A DNA stretch of 64,000 bases. Origin: Clostridiaceae bacterium (GTDB lineage: Bacteria > Bacillota > Clostridia > Saccharofermentanales > DTU023). The notes under the pieces were generated by a model, which saw only the letters and a program-made list of their open reading frames with translations, ran no database searches and was not told the DNA's origin. The stretch lies in NCBI GenBank assembly GCA_012838795.1, contig DUOO01000015.1:27659-91658 (forward strand), read 5' to 3'. The position numbers and the translations under genes were made by a program. Positions 43,927 through 53,431 of the stretch are shown here, one piece after another. How positions within the stretch are numbered: the first letter of the stretch is position 1; every line of letters starts with the position of its first letter.

Positions 43927-44730
43927 TTATCTCAGATCTAGATTTTCCGCATTGTACCAAAGGAAACCGTTTTTTGAACAATAGGTCTCGATTTTCTTTG
44001 CGAGAGATTGATCTGCACAATATTCCAGCAAATAGACGGATAAGCCATATTCTTTTGCTTTTGTCAGATAATCTTTAAAATAGTCCGTTTCGTCTTTCGT
44101 CTGTATTCCAAAGTGTTTATTTTCAAAATCTATACTGGTAAAGACTGTTTCCTGATTAATACCATCAAATAGAGAAAGGGCAATATCGTTTTCCATACAC
44201 TTTGCAACAAAGTGATCACCGCCATTTATAATAAGTTTCATATCGTATTTTCTCAACCCTTTCAGAATTTTGCAAAGTCCTTGGAATATATTTTCTGTCG
44301 GATAATTGCAAAAGACATCAGCATTATCGAGGAACAATCCGTCGAATCCCATATCTGAATATTGCTTGCCCAATTCATTAATAATAAACTTCTGCCAATC
44401 GGGAGAAGAAACGTCAATCCAGCGTTCATCCGGCCAGTCCTCATAGATACCGAGTGTAAATTCTTGAAATTGATCATAATAGGGACGGTATTCCTCCAGG
44501 GCACCTATGTTCAGATAGCCGTACACAGTTTTATCAGCAGTGTGCAATTCCTTAATTTGTACCGCGGAAAACTCAGATGGTTCGATCACCACAAGTTTGT
44601 ATTGATCAAGTCGGTCGGATTCTTGCCAGTTTATACCGAGGAACACACCATACTCATGCGATTGTTCTGTTGTACATCCGACAAATAATATAAAAATGCA
44701 AAGCATAAGAAATGATAGTCGTCTTTTCAT
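43927..44730 (-). CDS. GH114-like (DUF297) TIM-barrel lipoprotein
   Basis: The protein has 267 residues from the ATG at 44730 and a lipobox LFVGC, so it should be exported and lipid-anchored. The body matches the endo-alpha-1,4-polygalactosaminidase-like glycosidase barrel: VYGYLNIGALEEYRPYY, the catalytic-type MGFDGLFLDNADVF, and IINGGDHFVAKC. The ATG at 44745 is possible but GAGAA better serves the one at 44730. It is inserted in reverse between the peptide-binding gene and oppB. An enzyme acting on galactosamine-containing surface polymers is suggested by the family. Confidence 0.78.
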   Translation of the reverse strand: MKRRLSFLMLCIFILFVGCTTEQSHEYGVFLGINWQESDRLDQYKLVVIEPSEFSAVQIKELHTADKTVYGYLNIGALEEYRPYYDQFQEFTLGIYEDWPDERWIDVSSPDWQKFIINELGKQYSDMGFDGLFLDNADVFCNYPTENIFQGLCKILKGLRKYDMKLIINGGDHFVAKCMENDIALSLFDGINQETVFTSIDFENKHFGIQTKDETDYFKDYLTKAKEYGLSVYLLEYCADQSLAKKIETYCSKNGFLWYNAENLDLR

Positions 44731-44897
44731 GTCGATATTTCTCATTATTATATTTCGGTATATTCCGGCAATTCTTAATAAAAATCATTATACACCTTCA
44801 AGATCAGAAGCGTTTCTTGATTTAGTATCAATGAATATATTGTGTTAAAATATCATTTAAATGTTTCAGATATGAACTCTATTAGATAAGGACTGCC

Positions 44898-45908
44898 ATG
44901 GCAAGATATATATTGAAAAAAGCCGGACAAATGTTGATTACTTTGCTGTTAATCATTTTACTGGTCTTTATCATGTTCGAATTGATTCCGGGCAATCCGG
45001 CAAGAATCATGCTCGGTATGAATGCCGGCGATGAACAGGTTGCTGCATTGGAAGCGGAATTAGGCATCAATGATCCTTTACCGCTGAAAATCAAGAATTA
45101 TATTGTTGGTTTAGTCCAAGGCGACTTAGGTCGTTCGATCCGTTTTGATAAGCCGGTAAACGAATTAATCGGTGAAGCTGCTCCCGCAACTTTTTCTTTG
45201 GCAATTTATGCTTTTATTTTAATTGTTGTTATATCAGTACCTTTGGCATTATTAGCTGCAAATAAACAAGGCTCTATTTTAGATAATTCGATCCGTTTTA
45301 TTACGGAAATGACTTTAGCGATTCCGCCGTTTTTTATGGCAATTATCTTGATGTTGATTTTTCGAACAACGCAATTAAGTTTGAGTCCCGGACAAAGCAA
45401 TTTATCATCGGCAGGTTTTCTGCGACAATTTCTGATGCCGGCTTTGGCAGTTGCCTTATCAAGAGTTGCTATGGCTCTGGAGTTTTTGCGTGATGCTGTT
45501 GTCGGGCAAAAGAAAATGTTTTATACCAAAACGGCAATAGGCAAGGGGGCTTCTAAATCTCGAATTATTTTTTTTCATGTGTTTAGAAATAGTCTTGTTC
45601 CGTTTGTTACTGTTTTAGGTTTGATTTTAGCGGAAGTTTTCAGTGGCAGTATCATTATTGAACAGGTATTTCTTTTACCCGGTTTAGGCAGATTGTTGGT
45701 TACCGCAGTTGAAGCGCGTGATTTTCCGTTAACCCAAGGGATTATTATTTTAATTGCCGTCATTGTCATTATTGTGAATTTCTTAGTTGATTTTATCAAT
45801 CAATTTATTGATCCGCGACTTAGATTATCTGATGTAAAATCCGGCAAATCACATTTTGGGCTGAAACTTGGCTACAAACTTAAATTTCGGGGAGATGCTG
45901 AACGATGA
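44898..45908 (+). CDS. oppB: oligopeptide ABC transporter permease (OppB type)
   Basis: The 336-residue permease has an N-terminal helix, LGINDPLPLKIKNYI, and about six membrane helices. Its cytoplasmic coupling loop is RDAVVGQKKMFYTKTAIGKG. It matches the DppB/OppB group. Its stop overlaps the oppC start (ATGA). AAGGA lies before the ATG. The partner binding-protein gene is separated by the inverted GH114-like gene. Confidence 0.93.
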   Translation: MARYILKKAGQMLITLLLIILLVFIMFELIPGNPARIMLGMNAGDEQVAALEAELGINDPLPLKIKNYIVGLVQGDLGRSIRFDKPVNELIGEAAPATFSLAIYAFILIVVISVPLALLAANKQGSILDNSIRFITEMTLAIPPFFMAIILMLIFRTTQLSLSPGQSNLSSAGFLRQFLMPALAVALSRVAMALEFLRDAVVGQKKMFYTKTAIGKGASKSRIIFFHVFRNSLVPFVTVLGLILAEVFSGSIIIEQVFLLPGLGRLLVTAVEARDFPLTQGIIILIAVIVIIVNFLVDFINQFIDPRLRLSDVKSGKSHFGLKLGYKLKFRGDAER

Positions 45909-46840
45909 AATTTAAGGATAAGAACAAGGACAAAAATGAAAACGAAAACAAGAACAAAGATATAAACAATCGAGTTTCTGTTGCGCCCACTGCAAAACAT
46001 GCTTATTATCGAACAACAAGTGCAATAGATCAGGGTGCGAAGATTCAATTCCGAATCGGTTTTGCATTGCTGGCAATTCCGCTTGTATTGTTTTTGATCA
46101 ATTTATTCTACCGACCTTATGATACTTCTTCAATGAATATGACAGAGCGTTTTATGTCGCCTGACTTAAATCATTGGTTTGGTACGGACAATTATGGACG
46201 TGATATTTTCACCAGAGTGATGAGCGGTTTGCCATTAACAATTATTATTTCAATCGGAATTAATTTGATCGGCTGTTTAAGTGGTTTGTTAATTGGCGGA
46301 TTGAGTGGTTATTTTGGCGGTATAGTTGATTATTGGGGTAATCGAATCAGCGATGCATTGTTATCGATTCCGGCAATTTTGATGGGAATGCTGTTTGTTG
46401 CCTCTTTTGGCGAAGGGATCCGGCAAGTTATTGTTGCTTTGGGCATTATGTTCATTCCTTCCTATATGCGAGTTGTCCGCAGTGGTTTTTTAGAATATCG
46501 TCAGCGTAATTTTGTCAAAAGGTTACAATTGCTCGGAGCTTCTTCTGCCAGAATAATTTGGCTGCATCTCTTTCCTCAAATCAGAACCCGTTTAATGTCG
46601 GCAATTGCTCTGGGTTTTGCCAATGCAATTTTAGCAGAATCATCGTTGAGTTTTTTAGGACTTGGTGTTCCGTTATCTCAGATTACCTGGGGTAAAATGC
46701 TCAAAGATGCTCAAGGCTTTATTTTTCAGGCTCCATGGTCGGCGATTGCTCCCGGCATGATGATTGTAACGTTGGTTTTAGGCAGCTTTTTTATCAGTAA
46801 CGGTTTGAAGCAGCTTGCTCAACAAAGGAGTTTGGCTTGA
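45905..46840 (+). CDS. oppC: oligopeptide ABC transporter permease (OppC type)
   Basis: The 311-residue permease begins with a strikingly Lys/Asn/Asp/Glu-rich tail of about 25 residues (FKDKNKDKNENENKNKDINN), followed by OppC-N-like and BPD-transport helices, GTDNYGRDIFTRVMSGL and the coupling loop VVRSGFLEYRQRNFVKRLQL. GGGGAG precedes the ATG. It overlaps oppB by 4 bases and ends at the oppD start. Confidence 0.94.
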   Translation: MKFKDKNKDKNENENKNKDINNRVSVAPTAKHAYYRTTSAIDQGAKIQFRIGFALLAIPLVLFLINLFYRPYDTSSMNMTERFMSPDLNHWFGTDNYGRDIFTRVMSGLPLTIIISIGINLIGCLSGLLIGGLSGYFGGIVDYWGNRISDALLSIPAILMGMLFVASFGEGIRQVIVALGIMFIPSYMRVVRSGFLEYRQRNFVKRLQLLGASSARIIWLHLFPQIRTRLMSAIALGFANAILAESSLSFLGLGVPLSQITWGKMLKDAQGFIFQAPWSAIAPGMMIVTLVLGSFFISNGLKQLAQQRSLA

Positions 46841-47817
46841 TGCAGCATGATTTGACTAAATCTGAATATATCTTACAAGTCGAACATTTGAAAGTTGTAT
46901 CTGCGCAAGGCGCAGAATTAGTACGTGACGTTTCATTGAAGATTAAACCCGGAGAAATTGTCGGTTTAGTCGGCGAGTCCGGCAGCGGAAAAAGTATCAG
47001 TACAATGGCAATAGCAGGTATTTTACCTGAAGGAATCTCAATAGCTCAAGGAAATATATATTTTAACGGTCAGGATATTACTCACATTTCCACTCGGGAC
47101 AGGTGCAAAATCAATGGCAATAAACTCGGGATTATTTATCAGGATGCAAGTCAGTCTTTGAATCCTTTGATCCGCATCGGCAAACAAATTGATGAAGTTT
47201 TGAAGATCCACACTGATTTAAGTCCGCAAGAGCGACGGAACAGAGTCTACGGCACGATGCGGGCAGTTAATTTACCGGATGTTAAAAAATTAGCGAAGCG
47301 TTATCCGCACGAATTATCCGGTGGTCAAAGACAAAGAGTTTTGATAGCGATGGCAATCATTAATAATCCTGAATTATTAATTGCCGATGAACCGACAACT
47401 GCGCTTGATGTTTCAGTTAAAGCCCAGATTATTGAATTAATTAAATTGATTAATTTCAGCAGGAAAGCATCGGTTTTATATATTTCTCATGATTTTTCAA
47501 CTGTGAAAGAATTATGTGATCGGGTTTATGTTTTGTATCAGGGCATACCGGTTGAAGTAGGAGAAACGATGCAGATTACAGAGCAACCTCAACATATGTA
47601 TACAAAACTCTTGCTGGAGTCGATTCCGACACCGGAAAAAAGGGGACGGCATTTATTGACAATGAAAGCCCGAACAAGAGATTATCGCGGACCTGCGACA
47701 AATTGTCTCTTTGCTGATCGTTGTCCTAAAGTATTTGAACGTTGCCGCCAAGAAGTACCGGATATGTATGAAGTATGCAATGGTCATCAGGCAGCCTGTT
47801 TTTTATTCGATAAATAA
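46840..47817 (+). CDS. oppD: oligopeptide ABC transporter ATPase (OppD type)
   Basis: The 325-residue ATPase has Walker A GESGSGKS, signature LSGGQRQR, Walker B LLIADEPTTALD, and a C-terminal oligopeptide/dipeptide domain with cysteines (NCLFADRCPK, then VCNGHQAACF). The ATG at 46840 overlaps the oppC stop as TGATG; AAAGGAG lies 8 bases before it. An in-frame TTG at 46837 is less likely. Confidence 0.95.
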   Translation: MQHDLTKSEYILQVEHLKVVSAQGAELVRDVSLKIKPGEIVGLVGESGSGKSISTMAIAGILPEGISIAQGNIYFNGQDITHISTRDRCKINGNKLGIIYQDASQSLNPLIRIGKQIDEVLKIHTDLSPQERRNRVYGTMRAVNLPDVKKLAKRYPHELSGGQRQRVLIAMAIINNPELLIADEPTTALDVSVKAQIIELIKLINFSRKASVLYISHDFSTVKELCDRVYVLYQGIPVEVGETMQITEQPQHMYTKLLLESIPTPEKRGRHLLTMKARTRDYRGPATNCLFADRCPKVFERCRQEVPDMYEVCNGHQAACFLFDK

Positions 47818-47892
47818 TTATGCAGAGAAATTTTTGGAACAGATATATAATTGATAATAATTGTATGGAAAAGAAAAAGAAATCGGAGACGA

Positions 47893-48678
47893 ATGAAAGA
47901 TAATTTAGATAATATCTTGGAAATAAAGAATGTTTATGCCGGTTATGCTACTTCATTACGTAAAGCGGAGTATGTTTTAGCGGGATTATCTATGATAATG
48001 AAATCCGGAGAGTTTTTAGGAATAGTCGGAGAGTCGGGTTCCGGTAAAACAACTTTGGCAAATTTAATTACCGGTTTTGTCAGACCGATTTCAGGCGAAA
48101 TTTATTTTCAAGGACAAGAGGTTCAAAATTTTTCTTTAAGGCAAAGAATCAAACAGTTTAATTGCGGTATTCAAATGGTTTTCCAGGATCCTTACAGTTC
48201 TTTTAATCCTAAAATTACAATCGGTAAACAGTTAATGGAACCTCTGGAAATTCAAAAATCTCTCAATGACTCCGAAATTGAAGAAAAAGCACGTCAGGTA
48301 TTGGAACAAGTCGGTCTGTCCGCAGATTACTTTTCAAGATATCCGCACCAGTTGTCGGGCGGCCAATTACAAAGAGTTGCTCTGGGTTGTGCTTTGATTG
48401 TTGAACCTCGTCTGTTAATTGCCGATGAACCGGTGTCATCTCTTGATGTTTCGGTTCAAGCACAGGTACTTGATTTAATTATGGATTTGCGAAAAGAATA
48501 TGATTTCTCATGTTTATTTATTTCTCATGATTTAGCTGTTATTTATCATCTTTGTGATACGGTAGCCGTTTTGGATAGAGGTATTATTGTTGAACAGGGA
48601 AATGTTGAAGATGTTTTTCAAAATCCGCAAAATGTGTATACTAAACAATTAATTTCAGATGCCGGTTATAGTTTTTGA
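47893..48678 (+). CDS. oppF: oligopeptide ABC transporter ATPase (OppF type)
   Basis: From the ATG at 47893 this ATPase has 261 residues: Walker A GESGSGKTT, FQDPYSSFNP, signature LSGGQLQR and Walker B LLIADEPVSSLDVS. It lacks the C-terminal cysteine-containing oligopeptide domain seen in the OppD partner. The start is chosen from CGGAGA close upstream; earlier in-frame starts lack a site. It completes the peptide importer. Confidence 0.93.
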   Translation: MKDNLDNILEIKNVYAGYATSLRKAEYVLAGLSMIMKSGEFLGIVGESGSGKTTLANLITGFVRPISGEIYFQGQEVQNFSLRQRIKQFNCGIQMVFQDPYSSFNPKITIGKQLMEPLEIQKSLNDSEIEEKARQVLEQVGLSADYFSRYPHQLSGGQLQRVALGCALIVEPRLLIADEPVSSLDVSVQAQVLDLIMDLRKEYDFSCLFISHDLAVIYHLCDTVAVLDRGIIVEQGNVEDVFQNPQNVYTKQLISDAGYSF

Positions 48679-48741
48679 AATGGGAATAATTTAGTTTACT
48701 TAATACTGGTGTCGAGTATAGTATTTGAAATGAGGTTGAAA

Positions 48742-50067
48742 ATGAAATTACATGGCACAATGAAAATTGAGAACAATCAATTGCTGATCGGTGATGTTTC
48801 AGTTGAACAATTACGTGCGAAATATGGAACTCCTTTGTATATAATTGATCAAACACATTTTGCAGAGCAAGCAAATGTTTTTCTGACTAATTTTCGTTCG
48901 GAAAAATTTCAAACACACATTTCTTATGCATCAAAAGCTTTCAGCAATTTGTATATTTTAGGTTTGGCAAAAGAGCTCGGTTTGTTTTTAGATGTTGTCA
49001 GCGGAGGAGAACTGTATACGGCACTTTCTGCAGGTTATAATCCGGAAAAAATTTCGTTTCACGGGAATAACAAATTGCCGGAAGAATTGGAAATGGTTTT
49101 GGCAAATGATATTGGCAGAATTATTGTCGATCACTATACTGAATACTCTCTTTTATCAGCGTTGGCTGCGGAAAAACAAAAAAAGGTCAAAGTACTGTTG
49201 CGAATTAATCCCGGAATTGAAGCGGATACACATAAGTATATTCAAACTACCGGGAAAGATTCGAAATTCGGCATGAGTATTGCTGACCCTGTAACCTATG
49301 TATTATTAAAAGACATGAATTCGGACCCCTGGCTTGAATTGGAGGGGATTCATTGTCACATAGGTTCCCAGATTTTGGACAAAGAATTCTTTTTCCGGGA
49401 AGCAGCTGCGATGTTTTCTTTTGCCCGTAATTTATTGGATGATTATTCGATTATAGTTAGAGAAATTAATCTGGGCGGAGGTTTCGGAGTTTACTATACA
49501 AAAGAGGATCAGCCATTTGATTATGCTGAATTTTTGGCGGAATATATTGTTGAAATTGAACGAATAATAACTGAACTTGATTTAACAATTGATACTGTCA
49601 GCATTGAACCGGGACGTTCGTTAATTAATGCGAGCGGCAGTACGCTCTATACGGTAGGAGCGGTTAAGCAACCGTATCAGGGAAAACCTTTTGTTTTCGT
49701 TGATGGCGGTATGACCGATAATCCCAGACCTGCACTTTATCAGGCGAAGTATGAAGCATGTTTGGCAAATCGAATGCAGGATGAGGTAACAGATAATTAT
49801 CGAGTTGCAGGTAAATGTTGTGAAACAGGAGATATTTTAATTCAAGATATAGCTTTGCCACAAGCTGAACCGGGTGATTTATTGTTGATTCCGGGAACCG
49901 GAGCTTATAATTATGCGATGAGTTCAAACTATAATCGCATTCCCAGACCGGCAGTTGTTTTTGTCGAAAACGGGCAAAGTCATCTTGCGGTCAAAAGAGA
50001 AACTTATGAGGATTTGATTCGTAATGATCAAAAATATTTTGCTGACAATTCAATGCAGAAATTATAA
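48742..50067 (+). CDS. lysA: diaminopimelate decarboxylase
   Basis: This PLP enzyme converts meso-DAP to lysine. The 441-residue protein has YASKAFSN with the PLP lysine, LEGIHCHIGSQI, INLGGGFGVYY, SIEPGRSL and the C-terminal GTGAYNYAMSSNYN. The ATG at 48742 has GAGG 6 bases upstream; a GTG at 48709 would add residues with no family match. It opens the lysine/DAP block lysA-lysC-dapA-dapB-ddh. Confidence 0.95.
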   Translation: MKLHGTMKIENNQLLIGDVSVEQLRAKYGTPLYIIDQTHFAEQANVFLTNFRSEKFQTHISYASKAFSNLYILGLAKELGLFLDVVSGGELYTALSAGYNPEKISFHGNNKLPEELEMVLANDIGRIIVDHYTEYSLLSALAAEKQKKVKVLLRINPGIEADTHKYIQTTGKDSKFGMSIADPVTYVLLKDMNSDPWLELEGIHCHIGSQILDKEFFFREAAAMFSFARNLLDDYSIIVREINLGGGFGVYYTKEDQPFDYAEFLAEYIVEIERIITELDLTIDTVSIEPGRSLINASGSTLYTVGAVKQPYQGKPFVFVDGGMTDNPRPALYQAKYEACLANRMQDEVTDNYRVAGKCCETGDILIQDIALPQAEPGDLLLIPGTGAYNYAMSSNYNRIPRPAVVFVENGQSHLAVKRETYEDLIRNDQKYFADNSMQKL

Positions 50068-50126
50068 TGTAGTATAAATAACATTATGGCGGTAAAATAG
50101 AATATAAATATTTTATTGGTAGGAAA

Positions 50127-51332
50127 ATGAAGAGATTAGTTATGAAATTCGGTGGTACATCTGTTGCTACCACTGATAAGATTAAACAAGTTTGTCAGTT
50201 GATATTAAGACGAAGAGAACAATATGATGATCTGGTAGTTGTTGTTTCAGCAATGGGTAAAACTACGGATAATTTATTGAATTTGGCATATGAAGTCAGC
50301 ACGCGTCCGGTTGCCAGAGAAGTTGATGTTTTATTATCAAGCGGTGAATTGATATCTGCATCACTTTTAGCTTTACATTTGAATGATTTAGGTTGTTCTG
50401 CAGAAAGTTTTACCGGATTTCAGGCAGGATTCAGAACCAGTGGCTCACATCGTAAAAGCAAAATTGAAAATTTGGATCCGAAATTGATCAAGTCTGCTCT
50501 TGAACGCGGTGAAGTAGCTGTGGTTGCAGGATTCCAAGGCATGAATAAAGCCGGAGATATTACTACTTTAGGTCGTGGCGGTTCTGATACTTCGGCAGTT
50601 GCATTAGCCGCAAAATTAGGTGCGAAATGTGAGATTTATACGGATGTAGATGGTATTTATAGTGCTGACCCGAAAATTCGTCCGCAAGCTAAGAAAATTG
50701 ATCGAATCAATTATGAAGAAGTTGTTGAGATGGCTCATCAGGGTGCGCGAGTTATTGAGGCACGCAGTGTTGAATTAGCAGCAAAGTACAATGTTCCTCT
50801 ATATATAGCATTGAACACAGGAGAAGTAGAAGGAACTTATGTTTCAGATTTTACAGAACAAACCGGAGAGAAAAAAATGGAAGATTTTAAGTTAACTAAT
50901 GTTTCTGCCATTGAGAATATTTTATTGGTCAGTATTCAGGGGTTACCCAATTTGAGTTTTGAATCATCAAAATGTTTTACAGAATTGGCAGCTGCCGGTG
51001 TTAATGTAGATATATTAAATCAAGTAATGATCGACCAAAATAATTCGGCATTTTCTTTTACATCGGATATGGACTCTAAACAGGAAATCATTGAGGTTTT
51101 AGACCGGATGGGACTCGAATATTCTCTTGTAGAAAATTTGAATAAAGTTTCAATCATCGGCAGTGCAATGCGGAATCAAGTTGGAGTAGCGGCAAAAGCA
51201 TTCAATGTGTTTATTGAACATAATATCCCGTTCTATATGGTTTCAACCTCTGATATAAGTATTTCATATGTAGTAAAAGCCGAGGACAAAATAACAATCA
51301 TTAATGCTTTAGCTGATGCTTTCGATTTATAA
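50127..51332 (+). CDS. lysC: aspartate kinase (lysine-branch copy)
   Basis: The 401-residue kinase has MKFGGTSVATTDKI, LGRGGSDTSAVALAAKLGA and DVDGIYSADPKI, followed by two ACT domains. It matches the classic lysC type and lies between lysA and dapA, so it is probably the isozyme sensitive to lysine. It is distinct from the threonine-linked kinase at 32628. TAGGA precedes the ATG. Confidence 0.95.
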   Translation: MKRLVMKFGGTSVATTDKIKQVCQLILRRREQYDDLVVVVSAMGKTTDNLLNLAYEVSTRPVAREVDVLLSSGELISASLLALHLNDLGCSAESFTGFQAGFRTSGSHRKSKIENLDPKLIKSALERGEVAVVAGFQGMNKAGDITTLGRGGSDTSAVALAAKLGAKCEIYTDVDGIYSADPKIRPQAKKIDRINYEEVVEMAHQGARVIEARSVELAAKYNVPLYIALNTGEVEGTYVSDFTEQTGEKKMEDFKLTNVSAIENILLVSIQGLPNLSFESSKCFTELAAAGVNVDILNQVMIDQNNSAFSFTSDMDSKQEIIEVLDRMGLEYSLVENLNKVSIIGSAMRNQVGVAAKAFNVFIEHNIPFYMVSTSDISISYVVKAEDKITIINALADAFDL

Positions 51333-51430
51333 ACATCTTTTTTAGAATAATAATATATCAATAATGGATACCTTGCCACGCTTTTTGCCTGAATATTACT
51401 TAACATTTTATCAGTTTCTTATGAAATTGA

Positions 51431-51458
51431 TTCATAAACAATCAAATTAGTGTATAAT
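51431..51458 (+). promoter_or_regulatory. probable promoter of dapA
   Basis: A perfect -10 TATAAT (51453-51458) is preceded by TTCATA (51431-51436) at 16 bases. Transcription would start near 51465, leaving a leader of about 150 bases before dapA. That leader contains CAAATT/AATTTG arms but no lysine-riboswitch core I can recognise. Confidence 0.45.
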
Positions 51459-51616
51459 TAATGACATATCGATTTTGAACAAACTTCTGAAGGACTCAAA
51501 TTGTTCTTGGATAATTTGTCGGACTTTAGGTAAGTATTGAATGATGCAATAGAGACTTGAATATGTTTGATTTTGATCGATAAATATACAGCATTAATAT
51601 ACAAGGAGGATTTTCT

Positions 51617-52495
51617 ATGTTATTTACTGGTTCCGGTGTTGCTATTGTCACACCTTTTAATGAAAATGGAGAAATTGATTATCCGAGTTTCGATATATTG
51701 GTCGATTTTCATTTAAAAAACAAAACCGATGCTATTATCGTCATGGGAACAACAGGAGAAGCCTCAACTACTTCTGATCCGGAGCAAATTGAAGCGATTG
51801 ACTATGTTGTAAAAAGAGTTGGCGGAAAGATTCCGGTTATTGCCGGTACCGGCATCAATCATACTGATCATGCTGTTGAACTTAGTGTTGAAGCGGAAAA
51901 AACAGGTGCTGACGGTTTGTTAATTGTTACACCTTACTACAATAAAGCTACAAAGCGTGGTTTGTATGAACATTTTAAAACCATTGCCAATAGCGTAAAA
52001 ATTCCTTTAATCCTTTATACAGTACCCAGTCGTACCTCGGTCGAAATTCCGGTGGACTTGGTTAAAGAATTGGCTGAAATTGATAATATTGCCGGTATCA
52101 AAGATGCAACCGGTAATTTGGCTTATACAGCTGCTTTGAAACATGCTGTGCCCGAAGATTTTGCCATCTATTCCGGTAATGATGATGTTGTAGTTCCTTT
52201 GATGTCACTTGGAGGTCATGGGGTTATTTCAGTATTTGCCAACGCTTTACCGCTTGAAATGCACAATATGACTCAAGCTTGTTTGGACGGGGATTTCAAA
52301 ACAGCAGGTGAGATGCAGGTTAAATTTTTGCCTTTAATTAAAGCAATGTTTGCCGAAGTAAATCCCGTTCCGATCAAAAGTGCAATGGAATTATTAGGTC
52401 TGCCGGCAGGTGGTTTGCGTCTGCCGCTGACCAGAGCTTCAGAAGCAACAGTTGAATTATTGCGTAAAGAATTGACGGCGTTGGGCTATCTATAG
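51617..52495 (+). CDS. dapA: 4-hydroxy-tetrahydrodipicolinate synthase
   Basis: DapA condenses pyruvate and aspartate semialdehyde in the DAP route. The 292-residue barrel has GTTGEAST, VIAGTGINHTDHA, YYNKATKRGLYEHF, LYTVPSRT and the Schiff-base segment GIKDATGN. AAGGAGG precedes the ATG. Confidence 0.96.
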   Translation: MLFTGSGVAIVTPFNENGEIDYPSFDILVDFHLKNKTDAIIVMGTTGEASTTSDPEQIEAIDYVVKRVGGKIPVIAGTGINHTDHAVELSVEAEKTGADGLLIVTPYYNKATKRGLYEHFKTIANSVKIPLILYTVPSRTSVEIPVDLVKELAEIDNIAGIKDATGNLAYTAALKHAVPEDFAIYSGNDDVVVPLMSLGGHGVISVFANALPLEMHNMTQACLDGDFKTAGEMQVKFLPLIKAMFAEVNPVPIKSAMELLGLPAGGLRLPLTRASEATVELLRKELTALGYL

Positions 52496-52597
52496 AATCC
52501 CAATGTTGCATAATCGAGATGATTGTTGGTTTTCAGTAAATGTTTGCTGTTAAACAATTCTTAGCATATAAGTTATTAATCAAAGGAAGATACGAAG

Positions 52598-53353
52598 ATG
52601 AAAATTTTGTTATCCGGTGCTACAGGCAAAATGGGCCACATGATTACCGACTTGCTGAAAGGCTCAGAGCAACATCAAATTGTTGCCGGTTTTGCAGCTG
52701 AATTGGGTCCTGATTTGCCATATCCCGTTTATCTTGATTTGTCAGATCTCGATAATCCTGAACAAATTGATGTTATTATTGATTTTTCCAATCCGGCAAG
52801 CCTAAATGCTTTGCTGGATTTCGGAGTCAAAAACAATTTGCCGATGGTGATTGCTTCAACCGGTTATTCAGATGAACAAGAAACTGCCATCAGAGCGGCG
52901 TCTGAAAAAGTTGCGATTCTACACGCAAAAAACATGAGTCTCGGTGTGAATGTCATGGAAATTATGGTAGAACAATTAGCTTCAATGTTGAAAAATTTTG
53001 ACATTGAAATTATCGAAAAACATCATCGTTATAAGGTTGACTCGCCGAGCGGAACGGCAAAAATGCTTTTTGATGCTGCCAATAAAGGCCGTGCCTCTTC
53101 TCTTCATGCATTGAACGGCAGAGCAGGTATATATGAGGGTCGGGACAAAAATGAAATTGGAATTTCGGCAATCAGAGGCGGCACGATTGTCGGTGAGCAT
53201 TCGGTGATTTTTGCCGGCGAAGATGAAATAATTGAAATCAAACATATTGCCAATTCACGCAAAGTTTTTGCTAACGGAGCAATTCAGGCGGCTGAATTTG
53301 TGGTTGAGCAAGCGGCAGGTTTTTACGACATGGATGATGTTTTACAGAAGTAA
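52598..53353 (+). CDS. dapB: 4-hydroxy-tetrahydrodipicolinate reductase
   Basis: The 251-residue reductase has the nucleotide-binding start LLSGATGKMGHMI, the substrate motif EKHHRYKVDSPSGTAK and IRGGTIVGEHSV. It follows dapA and precedes ddh, so tetrahydrodipicolinate is handed directly to the dehydrogenase. AAGGAAG precedes the ATG. Confidence 0.96.
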   Translation: MKILLSGATGKMGHMITDLLKGSEQHQIVAGFAAELGPDLPYPVYLDLSDLDNPEQIDVIIDFSNPASLNALLDFGVKNNLPMVIASTGYSDEQETAIRAASEKVAILHAKNMSLGVNVMEIMVEQLASMLKNFDIEIIEKHHRYKVDSPSGTAKMLFDAANKGRASSLHALNGRAGIYEGRDKNEIGISAIRGGTIVGEHSVIFAGEDEIIEIKHIANSRKVFANGAIQAAEFVVEQAAGFYDMDDVLQK

Positions 53354-53431
53354 AGAGTGTTTCCTGTTGATTGAAATTTTCAATAATTGCATATAAATTA
53401 TTTCACAATATGATCATGTTAAGGAATATAA

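Noticed and set aside
40822..48678. Integrated mobile element around the PcfJ-like and GH114-like genes
   Set aside because: No integrase, transposase, relaxase or flanking direct repeats are visible, and the rest of the segment is an ordinary peptide-transport operon.
51465..51616. Lysine riboswitch in the dapA leader
   Set aside because: The leader lacks the conserved L-box core and is shorter than the usual aptamer of about 170-180 bases; only AT-rich arms are seen.
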